From Petunia secreta (lineage: Eukaryota; Streptophyta; Magnoliopsida; Solanales; Solanaceae), in assembly GCA_029990175.1 (NCBI GenBank), contig JARKIP010000005.1, positions 72,200,001 through 72,264,000 on the forward strand: a DNA stretch of 64,000 nt. Direction: 5' to 3'. Position 1 is the first letter of the stretch; each line of letters starts with the position of its first letter. The notes under the pieces were generated by a model. The model saw nothing but the letters and a program-made list of their open reading frames with translations, was not told where the DNA came from and searched no databases. The translations under genes and the position numbers were made by a program. Of the stretch, positions 1-8,172 are shown one piece after another.

Positions 1-479
1 CCCAAATATCCGCGAGGTGCGCCCATGAGCACCCGCACTTTCTTCCACTAAAGAACCCTGTGACGAGTTGGTACACCGGCGGCCATCGTAGGAGTAATTC
101 GACTGCGAGACCGCTTGCCACTCACCTGTTAGCCTCAACCGTTAACCCACTCTTAGACGGAGCTTTAGGAGTATGCATGCATTTACACTTTAGTCTGGAT
201 CCGGTCCTTGGTACCGCCTCCATTGTTAGGAAACCACCCTTATGTCAACGGGTTCTTGAAACCCAACGACAATGCATATTATGTGCTATGTGATAACGAA
301 TCCTCAGTCCTAGCCATGTTTTGAGCATAATTAGATTTAGAACTTTGTCTTCCATTTTGTCTTTTAGGTTGGAAAATGGAAGAATTTAGCAGAATTGAGA
401 TCATAGACAGAATTGCAGTCCGGGGGAAAGTTAGGCAGATTTGATTGGTTTGTGTTTTGGAGATGGTATGGTGTAGTGA

Positions 480-835
480 GATCTATGAGGCGAAGCCCCT
501 TGTGTCTTTAAAAGATCAGTGGGGTCCCTCTCGTGAATGGCTTTGCGTGTGTGCAGGCCCATGTTGACTAACCAGCTGCAAATTCTTATGGAATGAAGTA
601 TGCTTGTCGCATACTAGGAGAGTGAAGCCCCTATGTCTATAAACGACCAATGGGGTCCCTCCTTGAAGACCAGTGCGGTCTTGGCTACCTAGGAAACTGA
701 GAGGCTTGATAAAAGCCGAGGACCAATGAGGAGCCCTACGAACAAGGTCTGTGAGCCTTGCAAAACCTAGGAAGCTGAGAGGTTTGACTAAAGCCGAGGA
801 CCAGTGAGGTTTTTATTTTTGAAAGGCCGATTGGC
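480..835 (+). other. Hairpin-rich untranslated leader of copy A
   Basis: Non-coding leader upstream of gag, made of imperfect repeats (GAAGCCCC...GGGGTCCCT at about 492 and 623; GAGGCTT/AAAGCCGAGGACC at about 701 and 779). Simple stems are visible: AAGACC (666-671) with GGTCTT (677-682), GGCTT (703-707) with AAGCC (712-716), CAAGG (743-747) with CCTTG (756-760), and GGTTT (781-785) with AAGCC (791-795). Copy B carries the same stems at about 58280-58640; where the bases differ, pairing is kept through G-U wobble. A packaging or translation-control role is inference. Confidence 0.5.
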
Positions 836-1169
836 GCCTTTCATGATTTGCAGTCTGGTATTGTGAGGCGGAGAGCTGATTGTTATCGATTATTGTTATT
901 ATTTATCACTTACTCTAAATCTGAATTGCTCAAAACTGGCATGAACTATTTTTCGTTACCACTTGTTTGCGCGTCTTAGGCCCACCTCTGGCAAAGAGGC
1001 ACCTTACAGGGTAGGGAACGTTCGCATTTTCATTTACGCTCAACTACTTGTGTTTGCCACATGTCAACTTGTTTAAAATGCAAAGCGCTACGTGATGCGC
1101 GCTACGTGATTTTGGTGCAATTTTGCCAATGACATGCAAACTAACATGGTTACTTTTCAACTTTTCCTT

Positions 1170-1197
1170 TTGTTTTGTTTATCCTCCATTCAGAGGT
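1170..1197 (+). other. Candidate 3' splice acceptor upstream of gag (copy A)
   Basis: A pyrimidine-rich run ends in CCATTCAG before AGGTTTG, about 96 bp upstream of the gag ATG. Copy B has the equivalent CCCATTTAG before AGG at 59203-59211. Paired with the AAAG/GTAATA donor found in both LTRs, it would remove a long leader intron spanning the LTR/internal junction. Seen as sequence only; splicing is inferred. Confidence 0.35.
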
Positions 1198-1289
1198 TTG
1201 ATTTGTGCTGATTTAAGCTGGCTGATCACTCCTATTACACAAGGACAAAGGACCAATCTGCATACTGGTACACATTTCCACAACTGACA

Positions 1290-3656
1290 ATGACTGGAAT
1301 AGATGATGAACCTCGTAATACCGAGAAAAATCTTGCAACTGCTGAATCGTCAAGAGGAAATGTCATTATTGCTCAAGACGAACTGATTCTTGAAATGGCT
1401 AAGGAACTACAGATGCTAAAAGATGAGCTGGCTGCGGTAAAAGGGCAAACTCCTAAAAACACGCCGCTGCGTGGGCCCGATGCATCACACTCTCTGGTTC
1501 AAATGGGGCAATCTCTGGGGCAATCTCTGAACTCAATTGATGGGGTCGCCAATATGAACACACCTTTGAACACCCACAATTCTCTAAAAGCACCAGTCCA
1601 CCAAAGCAACTTGCCACTTGTCCAAGCTCCACCTCCAAATAATGCTCAATCTAGCCAAACAATTAACCGACCACCCATCTACCCATCACATCAACAACAC
1701 CCATCATACACCCCGCACCCTGCCAATACTTATTATCAGACAAACACTCCATATCCATACCAAACCTCCACTTACCAAAATGAACCCATCCTGCAAGCTT
1801 ATACTGAAAATCCATCCGCACCATTAGTCCAAGTGGCGGTATCTGGCGGGCAAGATGTTCCTATTGTGCAAATTGATGATTACACCAATCCTCCTTATGT
1901 GAAGTTTCAAAATGGTGTTAGAAGAGCCGAAAAAGTAGGCGATGGGGGTGAAGATTTGGAGAAAAAGGTACAAGGTTGGGTGATGAGTGCTCTTAGCAAA
2001 GCATCAAAAGGCAAGAACAAGGAAAGTCTAGAATATGAAGACTTGTGTGTTCATCCTGGGATTGAATACCCAGAAGGGTACAAAGTACCAAAGTTTGTTA
2101 AGTTTGATGGCAAAGGCAACCCCCGAGCCCATTTGAGAAGATACTGTGAAACCTTGGGAGTGGGGAAGAATGAAGAGCTCCGTATGAAATTATTCATTCA
2201 TAGTCTTGAAGGCGAAGCTTTAGACTGGTACTCCGAGCAGGATCCCTCAAAATGGGTTAACTGGAGGAGTATGGCTCACGACTTCATGGAGCGTTTTGGT
2301 TTCTATGCTGAAATACCATTAGATCGGTTGGCTATTGCAAGGTTTAAGAAGAACACGACCGAGACTTTTAGGGAATACGCGGTACGTTGGAGGAGTGAGG
2401 CGGCCAAAGTTAAGCCTCCCATGAGTGAGGAAGAGTTTGTGGGACATTTCATCGAGACTTTAGATGAATTTTACTATGATCGAATGGCATCCATGACTAA
2501 CTCTACTTTTGCCAATCTAGTGAAAATGGGGGAGATGTATGAAGCTGGTTTGAAATCTGGTAGGATTACAAATTTGGCCGCTTTGCAAGCTGCAGGTAAG
2601 GCAATCCAGTCTGGGTCTAGTAATGGCTTTAACAAAAAGAAGAAAGAGGAAGTGGGAGCTGTTGTGGGAGACATCGAGCATCGACCGGCTAGAAAGTTGA
2701 ATTTTGACAATTCGTCTGCTTTTCCCACCTACCAAAGCCCATACTACCCAAATTACCCCACTCACTACCAGATGCCACCTGTTCCTTATCCGGTTTATAA
2801 TGCACAAGCAAATTACTACCAACCTAGAGCACATGCACCTAATCAATACCCTCGTCAGCCAAATTTTCAAGCACCCCAAAATTACAAGCCTCGTCCTCCT
2901 GTTCGTCCCAATGTGCAAGGGTTTAATCAGAATTACGAAAGGAGAGCAACCAAAACCTATACTCCTCTAGCCGAGTCATATGGCCAGCTTTTTGAGAGAT
3001 TAAGGAATGCAAGAGTTGTGCAGCCTATCCCTAATAACACCCCAAACCCTCGTCCAAATTGGTATGATGCAAATAAGCACTGTGCTTATCACTCAGGAGC
3101 AGCCGGCCATGATATTGAGAGATGTTATACTTTCAAAGACAAGGTCGAGGGTCTAATCAAAGCAGGCACCATTCAACTCACCGGCACACAACCAAATGTG
3201 CATGATAATCCACTTCCCAATCATGGTAACAATGCAGTTAATATGATTTCTCTTGAGGAAGAACCAAATCTGAAGGGCACCATAGTCTCTATCTATGATG
3301 TAAAGGTTGATAATATTGCTTTTAAGGTACCTAAGCAAGCACTAACTCTATTGCCAAAGAATGAGGGAACTTTTGGCCTAGGTGGCAACCCCGCTGAAGG
3401 AAAGATGGAAAAGGTTGAGTCTGAGAAGAAGCCGACTAGTGTCATGCTACAGCCTCTTTTACCATTGAACCAGTCATTTGTCCGAGCACCAGAAATGGCC
3501 ATGCAGAATTTGATTGAAGGTATTGGCAGCCTATTCTTGAATGATGGATTGAAATGCAGTGCAACTATTGAAGATTTTGAGAAAGAGCCACATGTGCAGA
3601 ATGCTGAACCAAGTGATGTGTTGGTTAATTGGACTTGTGGTCCAAAAGAGACTTGA
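1290..3656 (+). CDS. gag: Gag polyprotein, Ogre/Tat-like, intact
   Basis: A 788-residue uninterrupted ORF for a retrotransposon capsid protein, which would assemble the cytoplasmic virus-like particle. Visible layout: a short leucine-rich coiled coil (about residues 30-52), a Pro/Gln/Tyr-rich linker (110-170), the retrotransposon gag (capsid) domain at about 265-425 (FVKFDGKGNP, then ALDWYSEQDPSKW and MERFGF), a lysine-rich patch (449-453), a second Pro/Tyr-rich stretch (478-545), and one zinc-knuckle-like motif at 598-612 with spacing C-X2-H-X5-H-X4-C (CAYHSGAAGHDIERC). No protease or pol motif follows, so this is not a truncated gag-pol. The start is the first ATG (context ACAATGACTG), and the same start is conserved in copy B. 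An intact gag in a pol-less element suggests selection through trans-mobilisation, or simply youth. Confidence 0.88.
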   Translation: MTGIDDEPRNTEKNLATAESSRGNVIIAQDELILEMAKELQMLKDELAAVKGQTPKNTPLRGPDASHSLVQMGQSLGQSLNSIDGVANMNTPLNTHNSLKAPVHQSNLPLVQAPPPNNAQSSQTINRPPIYPSHQQHPSYTPHPANTYYQTNTPYPYQTSTYQNEPILQAYTENPSAPLVQVAVSGGQDVPIVQIDDYTNPPYVKFQNGVRRAEKVGDGGEDLEKKVQGWVMSALSKASKGKNKESLEYEDLCVHPGIEYPEGYKVPKFVKFDGKGNPRAHLRRYCETLGVGKNEELRMKLFIHSLEGEALDWYSEQDPSKWVNWRSMAHDFMERFGFYAEIPLDRLAIARFKKNTTETFREYAVRWRSEAAKVKPPMSEEEFVGHFIETLDEFYYDRMASMTNSTFANLVKMGEMYEAGLKSGRITNLAALQAAGKAIQSGSSNGFNKKKKEEVGAVVGDIEHRPARKLNFDNSSAFPTYQSPYYPNYPTHYQMPPVPYPVYNAQANYYQPRAHAPNQYPRQPNFQAPQNYKPRPPVRPNVQGFNQNYERRATKTYTPLAESYGQLFERLRNARVVQPIPNNTPNPRPNWYDANKHCAYHSGAAGHDIERCYTFKDKVEGLIKAGTIQLTGTQPNVHDNPLPNHGNNAVNMISLEEEPNLKGTIVSIYDVKVDNIAFKVPKQALTLLPKNEGTFGLGGNPAEGKMEKVESEKKPTSVMLQPLLPLNQSFVRAPEMAMQNLIEGIGSLFLNDGLKCSATIEDFEKEPHVQNAEPSDVLVNWTCGPKET

Positions 3657-4413
3657 TGAATGAACTCGTTATTTTTGTTTTGGCATCACAGTCAGCTTGA
3701 GGCCCTGAACTGTGTTTTGCACTTTGTTTATATTTATGTCTATGTCTTTCAAATAACTCTTTTAAATCCTGCATGTTTACTTTTATGTTGTATGCCTCCC
3801 TAAATTAGGTTTTGAATAAACAAATGCACTGCATTCCTACCTTATTATTTTGCTATACTTTAATTATTCATGGGCTTTATTATTTGTTTTTGATTAATAT
3901 ACTTACTATTGTTTCAAATTAAAAATAACAAAACCTGCTTGAACTTGGCTTGTGACCTATAACAAAACAGCTGAACGATTTAAGGATGATACACTGGAAG
4001 GTTACTTTTTGCACTCTTTGGATATTACATTACCGTTAGAACTTCAAACTGGGGCAGCTTTATTTGCCGGTAATTGGAGCCGAAGCGTTTTATCTATATA
4101 AATGAAAGGCCTTTATTTGAGAAACCATTCAAGAAGATAAGTTGGAAGATGTTGAATGGGCAAAGAGAAGGTTTGAATAGTTTACTTAAAAGCCGGGGCA
4201 ATTGGTGTTGAGGAATCTCTTTCCTAACTAAGAAGAAGCAACGGGAAAATTTGCGCCAAGTTGGCAATGTCATTATGTGGAAGAACACTAATCTTGGCAG
4301 ATATTTATAATCAAGTTTGGCCAAAAGTAATCAACGCAGATGCCGATAAAAGATACTATGTCTGAAGCAACCGCAAGTTAGCATCGGTTTAGATGTAATC
4401 TTTGATGTAATGC
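3657..4413 (+). other. Non-coding region 3' of gag (copy A)
   Basis: No ORF of note. The region is AT-rich and collinear with 61671-62423 in copy B at high identity by eye. At 4046-4058 it holds one AACTGGGGCAGC-like copy of the polypurine-tract core. Confidence 0.6.
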
Positions 4414-4783
4414 GAACTACGCGTAACCTGATTCCCAAGGCGGGATACGTAGGCAACTCATATAGAGTTCGGTTACACTAGCACATGAATCCCCTATTTC
4501 CTCTTTTATGTATATTTGAACTATTTCTGACCTGATTCCTGGAATGGCAACAGGATAAGTAGGCAATCCCCGTCGGATTCGGTCAAAATATTGTAATACT
4601 TTAGGCTTGTTTATCTTTTATGATGTAATTCCGAACTACGCATCTGGGCAGATGTGTAGGTTTTCCAATTCGGATGCGGTTTCGTACTTAGATTGCCAAA
4701 CTTCCCAAAAATCTTTATGTAAGCAGAACTACGCACGGTCTGATTCCCGTGGAGGGATACGTAGGCGCTCTTAACGGGCTCGA
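4414..4783 (+). repeat. Four covarying two-hairpin modules (M1-M4), copy A
   Basis: Four imperfect copies of one module: GAAC, hairpin H1, GGC, hairpin H2, CGG. M1 (4414-4474): H1 CTACG 4417-4421 with CGTAG 4448-4452, inner TCCC 4433-4436 with GGGA 4442-4445; H2 AACTC 4455-4459 with GAGTT 4465-4469. M2 (4518-4583): CTATTT 4521-4526 with AAGTAG 4557-4562, inner TCCT/AGGA; H2 AATCC 4565-4569 with GGATT 4575-4579. M3 (4633-4680): CTACGCATCT 4636-4645 with AGATGTGTAG 4650-4659. M4 (4726-4783): CTACG/CGTAG, TCCC/GGGA; H2 GCTC/GGGC. Stem bases change between modules while pairing is kept, so a structured RNA element is the simplest reading. Function unknown. Confidence 0.7.
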
Positions 4784-4825
4784 CTCCATAATATTAAAAT
4801 TTTCAGTTTCCCCTAAAGCAAGCAA

Positions 4826-4936
4826 CTGGGGCAAATTTTGCAAGATGAATTGAAGATATGGAAGATAGAAACTGGGGCAAATTTTGCAACAAGAGTTCGA
4901 AAGCATAAAGATTATAACTGGGGCAGATTTTTGCAA
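4826..4936 (+). repeat. Polypurine-tract-like echoes (ACTGGGGCA repeats)
   Basis: Three near-tandem copies, about 45 bp apart, of ACTGGGGCAAATTTTGCAAG or close variants, around 4826, 4870 and 4917. A further copy lies at 4046 and another at 6909. They share the GGGGCA core of the real polypurine tract at 7276-7288. Copy B has matching copies at about 62830-62985. Confidence 0.55.
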
Positions 4937-5906
4937 GATTGGTATTACTTATCGAAGGATGAAGTGGCAGAGTTTTTAAAGTACTCAAGATTAGCACAAG
5001 TCGCAAAGACAAAGGACGTTCAGTTTGTTTCAAGATATGTCATGAGTTTGAGTTAAAGCAGAAATTTTTAAATGCATTATAAATTTCGGTTGCATATCAA
5101 TGATTATTTGTTTAATATTTTATCAAATTACTTTACTTTGCCTCTATCTTGAAATATTATACAACATTGAGTTCATAAGTCAAGTCTCTGAGTACAATTT
5201 GCAAGCCCAAGTCCAAAGAAGAACGAGGAAGCAGCGACAGCAAGTTCAAGATGAATCAGCACAAATCAAACGCCCCTACCCAAAACTAACAAATTTTTCT
5301 TTGAGAGCAGGAACGAGAAAGATTGCAATGAGAGGATCATTTGCGCTATGGATGAACAATTTATTGAATGCACATCCAAAGTTGCCTTGCAAATCGCGTC
5401 GCATTTCCCTTTTCATGACTTAAAGCATTATGCTTTGTCATGAGTTATTGCCGAACAGGCGGCATTTCCACCTCTATGACTTTCATTCCTAATAGGCGAC
5501 AAAGTCGAGGCTTGTTTTGTGTTTTCAAAATTAAGCCAAATATGGCATCGCTTTATTTCGGATGATAATCCGCACAAGGCCATCCTTTCCGGATTGCCTC
5601 GCCAATTGATTTATCAATGGCAATCGCACCGAATACATTCCCGCACTACTTTTCTTTGCACTTGCTTTGAATTATGTCTTCGCACTTGCTTTAAAATTAA
5701 CGCCTTGCTTTACTCTTTCAGGTTGACCATCGGCTACAAAGATTCCCTTTGTTGGACTATCTCACCTATTAATTCGCCAAATGGCTCTTGCATTGCTCTA
5801 CATTCCCTCATTGCTTTTCTTTGACTTGCTTTAAATTATGTCGTCGCACTTGCTTTAAATTATGCCTTCGCATTTTCTTTGTATTACGTCTTGTTTTACT
5901 TTTCAG
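4937..5906 (+). other. Non-coding region with repeat precursors
   Basis: I see no gene here. From about 5570 it contains degenerate single copies of subunits that later form the tandem array: a CCGGATTGCCTCGCCAATTG-type block at about 5590, and several GCACTTGCTTTAAATTATG-type blocks at 5655-5885. Copy B is collinear from about 62990 to 63905. Confidence 0.5.
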
Positions 5907-6690
5907 GTTAACAGGTCAGCCCCGAGACCCTCCTTGCTTCATTCCGGACCGGTTCGCCAGCTGATTTGTAGACAATCAATTCCAAGACCCTCCTTGCTGC
6001 GTGCCCGACCGGCTTGCCAGTTGATTTGTCGAGATATTCAAATTGCCTTGCACTTGCTTTCAATTATGCCTTTGCACTTGCTTTATATTATGAACCGTTT
6101 TACTTTTAGCTTAGAAGTTAACAGGTCAGCCCCGAGACCCTCCTTGCTTTTTGCCGGACCGGTTCGCCAGCTGATTTGTAGACAATCAATTCCAAGACCC
6201 TCCTTGCTGCGTGCCCGACCGGCTTGCCAGTTGATTTGTCGAGATATTCAAATTGCCTTGCACTTGCTTTCAATTATGCCTTTGCACTTGCTTTATATTA
6301 TGAGCCGCTTTACTTTTAGCTTAGCAGGTTAACAGGTCAGCCCCGAGACCCTCCTTGCTTCGTGCCGGACCGGTTCGCCAGCTGATTTGTAGACAATCAA
6401 TTCCAAGACCCTCCTTGCTGCATGCCCGACCGGCTTGCCAGTTGATTTGTCAAGATGTTCAAATTGCCTTGCACTTGCTTTCAATTATGACTTTGCACTT
6501 GCTTTATATTATGAACCGCTTTACTTTTAGCTTAACAGGTTAACAGGTCAGTCCCGAGACCCTCCTCGCTTCGAGCCGGACCGGTTCGCCAGCTGATTTG
6601 TTTGACAATCAACCCCAAGACCCTCCTTGCTTCATGCCCGACCGGCTTGCCAGTTGATTTGTCAAGATTGTTGAAAATGCTTTGCATTAT
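5907..6690 (+). repeat. 210-211-bp tandem repeat with internal half-repeats
   Basis: Units begin at 5907, 6117, 6328 and 6539 (each at GTTAACAGGTCAG), giving periods of 210, 211 and 211 bp; the fourth unit is partial. Each unit contains two related sub-blocks of about 65 bp (GACCCTCCTTGCTT... with CGCCAGCTGATTTG, then GACCCTCCTTGCTG... with TGCCAGTTGATTTG), plus a spacer of CTTGCACTTGCTTT-type short repeats, so the array is hierarchical. Long ORFs across it arise from repetition and are not coding. Tandem arrays in this position (3' UTR) are a known feature of Ogre/Tat elements and a known source of satellites. Confidence 0.85.
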
Positions 6691-7091
6691 GCCTTCGCAC
6701 TTGCTTTATTGCTTCACCAGTTGTTTGGAAGACAACTTATCAATGATATCGCAACCCGCACTTGCAAATTTGTATCATCAATATTTGATCATTCTTTACT
6801 TTTGATTATCAGGCTTTATTAGCAGTTGCTCGCTTACCGTTTGTTAAGTCTTTGCAGAACTTTAGCAGTACCGCAGCAGCATTTGGAGCATAACGTGGAA
6901 CTTTTTCTTAGCAGTGAACTGGGGCAATCGTTGATATGAGTTAGACTCGTCAACGAGTATCTGAAGAATCGCACTCGAACAAGCAAGTTCTTACCTAATC
7001 TTTCATTCCGGATTAGGAGTCAGTTTGAATTCTTTCCTATTCGTGCGTCCTTTTCTGTCAATCGTGCGAGCCTTCGTGTCTAAGTGTCGTT
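6691..7091 (+). other. Non-coding spacer
   Basis: No gene or strong repeat seen, apart from one ACTGGGGCA copy at about 6909. Confidence 0.5.
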
Positions 7092-7158
7092 GAACTACAT
7101 ATGGCCTGATTCTCTTTCAGCCCGAGATATGTAGGCAACTCGAAAACCGGAGTTCGGC
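7092..7158 (+). repeat. Covarying two-hairpin module M5
   Basis: A fifth copy of the module, separated from M1-M4 by about 2.3 kb. H1: CTACAT 7095-7100 with ATGTAG 7129-7134, inner TCTC 7111-7114 with GAGA 7124-7127. H2: AACTC 7137-7141 with GAGTT 7150-7154, then CGGCC. Relative to M1, both sides of the outer stem and of the inner stem have changed together. Confidence 0.65.
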
Positions 7159-7241
7159 CATGTCCATAAGCCTCGCCTTTTGGTCCTTGGAATCAAAAGT
7201 CTTGGCTTTATCGTGACAAAATTGGCTTTCCCGTCAACTTC

Positions 7242-7288
7242 TTTACCCTAAAAACTCTTTCATCCTTTTTCGGGTAAAAAGGGGCAGC
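7242..7288 (+). promoter_or_regulatory. Hairpin plus polypurine tract of copy A
   Basis: The polypurine tract AAAAAGGGGCAGC (7276-7288) directly precedes the LTR start TGTTGACACC. It is the expected primer for plus-strand DNA synthesis. A perfect 7-bp inverted repeat, TTTACCC (7242-7248) and GGGTAAA (7272-7278), runs into the tract. Confidence 0.75.
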
Positions 7289-7326
7289 TGTTGACACCCA
7301 ATTTTGTCCCAGTCGTGTAAGTTAAA
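7289..7326 (+). repeat. 3' LTR of copy A, first 38 bp
   Basis: Starts TGTTGACACCCAATTTTGTC, matching the copy B LTR start at 53038 (TGTTGACACCCAATTTCGTC). Broken by the CRM-like insertion after TTAAA. Confidence 0.85.
7322..7326 (+). repeat. Target-site duplication (left) of CRM-like element
   Basis: TTAAA immediately left of the element, repeated at 15157-15161 on the right. A 5-bp duplication is standard for Ty3/gypsy integrase. Confidence 0.88.
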
Positions 7327-8172
7327 TGATGAGAATCAAAATGCGGAAAGTAAAAGATAAGAACGAGACGTAACTCGATCTCTAATCCCAAGTAGCAACG
7401 GAGAACTTGTTCCGTTACACCCCGAGAGAAGGACAAGAACACCTACGCTATGCAACTACCCTCGAGCTAACGCGAGCACGCAAGTAGAATGGTCGGAGAG
7501 GAAAAGTATTCATCTAGATCCGCTAGAAGAACTACAAGTCCAAGATCAAAAGGTTTCATTCAATAACCAAGAGCCATGCTCATGTTCAATGTTTAACATT
7601 CATCAAATATCATAAACTATCAAAAACTAAGTGTAAATAGGCTAGACTTGGCTATTTATAGAGTTTACCAAGCTTGCACAAAGACTTAAATGCCCTTACT
7701 AATAAGGTTCATTAAATAAGCCACGTAGGGCAAAATAGTAAAGAAACATAAGTTCAGCAGCTAGGAGGGGCGCCTGGGGCTGGGAGGGGCGCCTGGAATA
7801 TGCTGAAGCTAGGCTGGGCGCCTGGAGCTAGGCGGGGCGCCTGGCTTGGCCTTCAGCTAGGCTGGGCGCCTGGAGCTAGGCTGGGCGCCTGGCTTGGCCT
7901 TCAGCTAGGCGGGGCGCCTGGCCAGGTGGGGCGCCTGGTGCTTTTCTGGGCCTTAGGCAGTGAGCTCCCTAGGCGGGGCGCCTGGGGTAGGCGGGGCGCC
8001 TAGCTCTGCTTGGCTCTCTTCTTCCTTAGGCGTGAGGCCTAGCTTGAGCACCCGGAATGGCTTCCAATCGCTTCCTTCTTCAAGGCCCTTCCTCACCAAG
8101 TGTATGTGTACTCCTTGGATCTCCTTAGCTTGACTACGTGTGAATGGTCTTGTGGGGGTTTGGGTGTCATCA
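7327..8172 (-). repeat. 3' LTR of CRM-like element
   Basis: 846 bp, 99.5 % identical by eye to 14311-15156. The four differences lie at about 7661, 8011, 8060 and 8166. It contains a TATA box (CTATAAATAG on the - strand, 7652-7662) and ten GC-rich boxes. The last part of the integrase ORF (to 7953) is encoded inside it. Confidence 0.93.
7763..8003 (-). repeat. Array of ten GGGGCGCC-type boxes in LTR
   Basis: Ten copies of a 13-15 bp near-palindrome of the form AGGCGGGGCGCCTGG (variants AGGAGGGG..., AGGCTGGG...) within 240 bp, lying about 100-345 bp upstream of the LTR TATA box in the direction of transcription. The second LTR holds the same array at 14747-14987, and six more copies lie in the leader (13495-13630). 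Confidence 0.85.

Noticed and set aside
60..293. 77-codon ORF at the window start
   Set aside because: Lies in the untranslated leader of copy A; the matching region in copy B does not preserve the frame and no motif is visible.
4414..4474. tRNA gene or tRNA-like fold for module M1
   Set aside because: Only two hairpins with stems of 4-5 bp; no acceptor stem, anticodon arm or A/B box spacing.
5862..6543. ORFs with repeated PRPSLL...ICR peptides
   Set aside because: They are translations of the 210-211-bp tandem array; the frame breaks at each 211-bp period and no start context or homology supports them.
7800..8003. 67-codon GAPG-like ORF, also at 14784-14987
   Set aside because: Product of the GC-rich box array in the LTR on the strand opposite to the real integrase tail.
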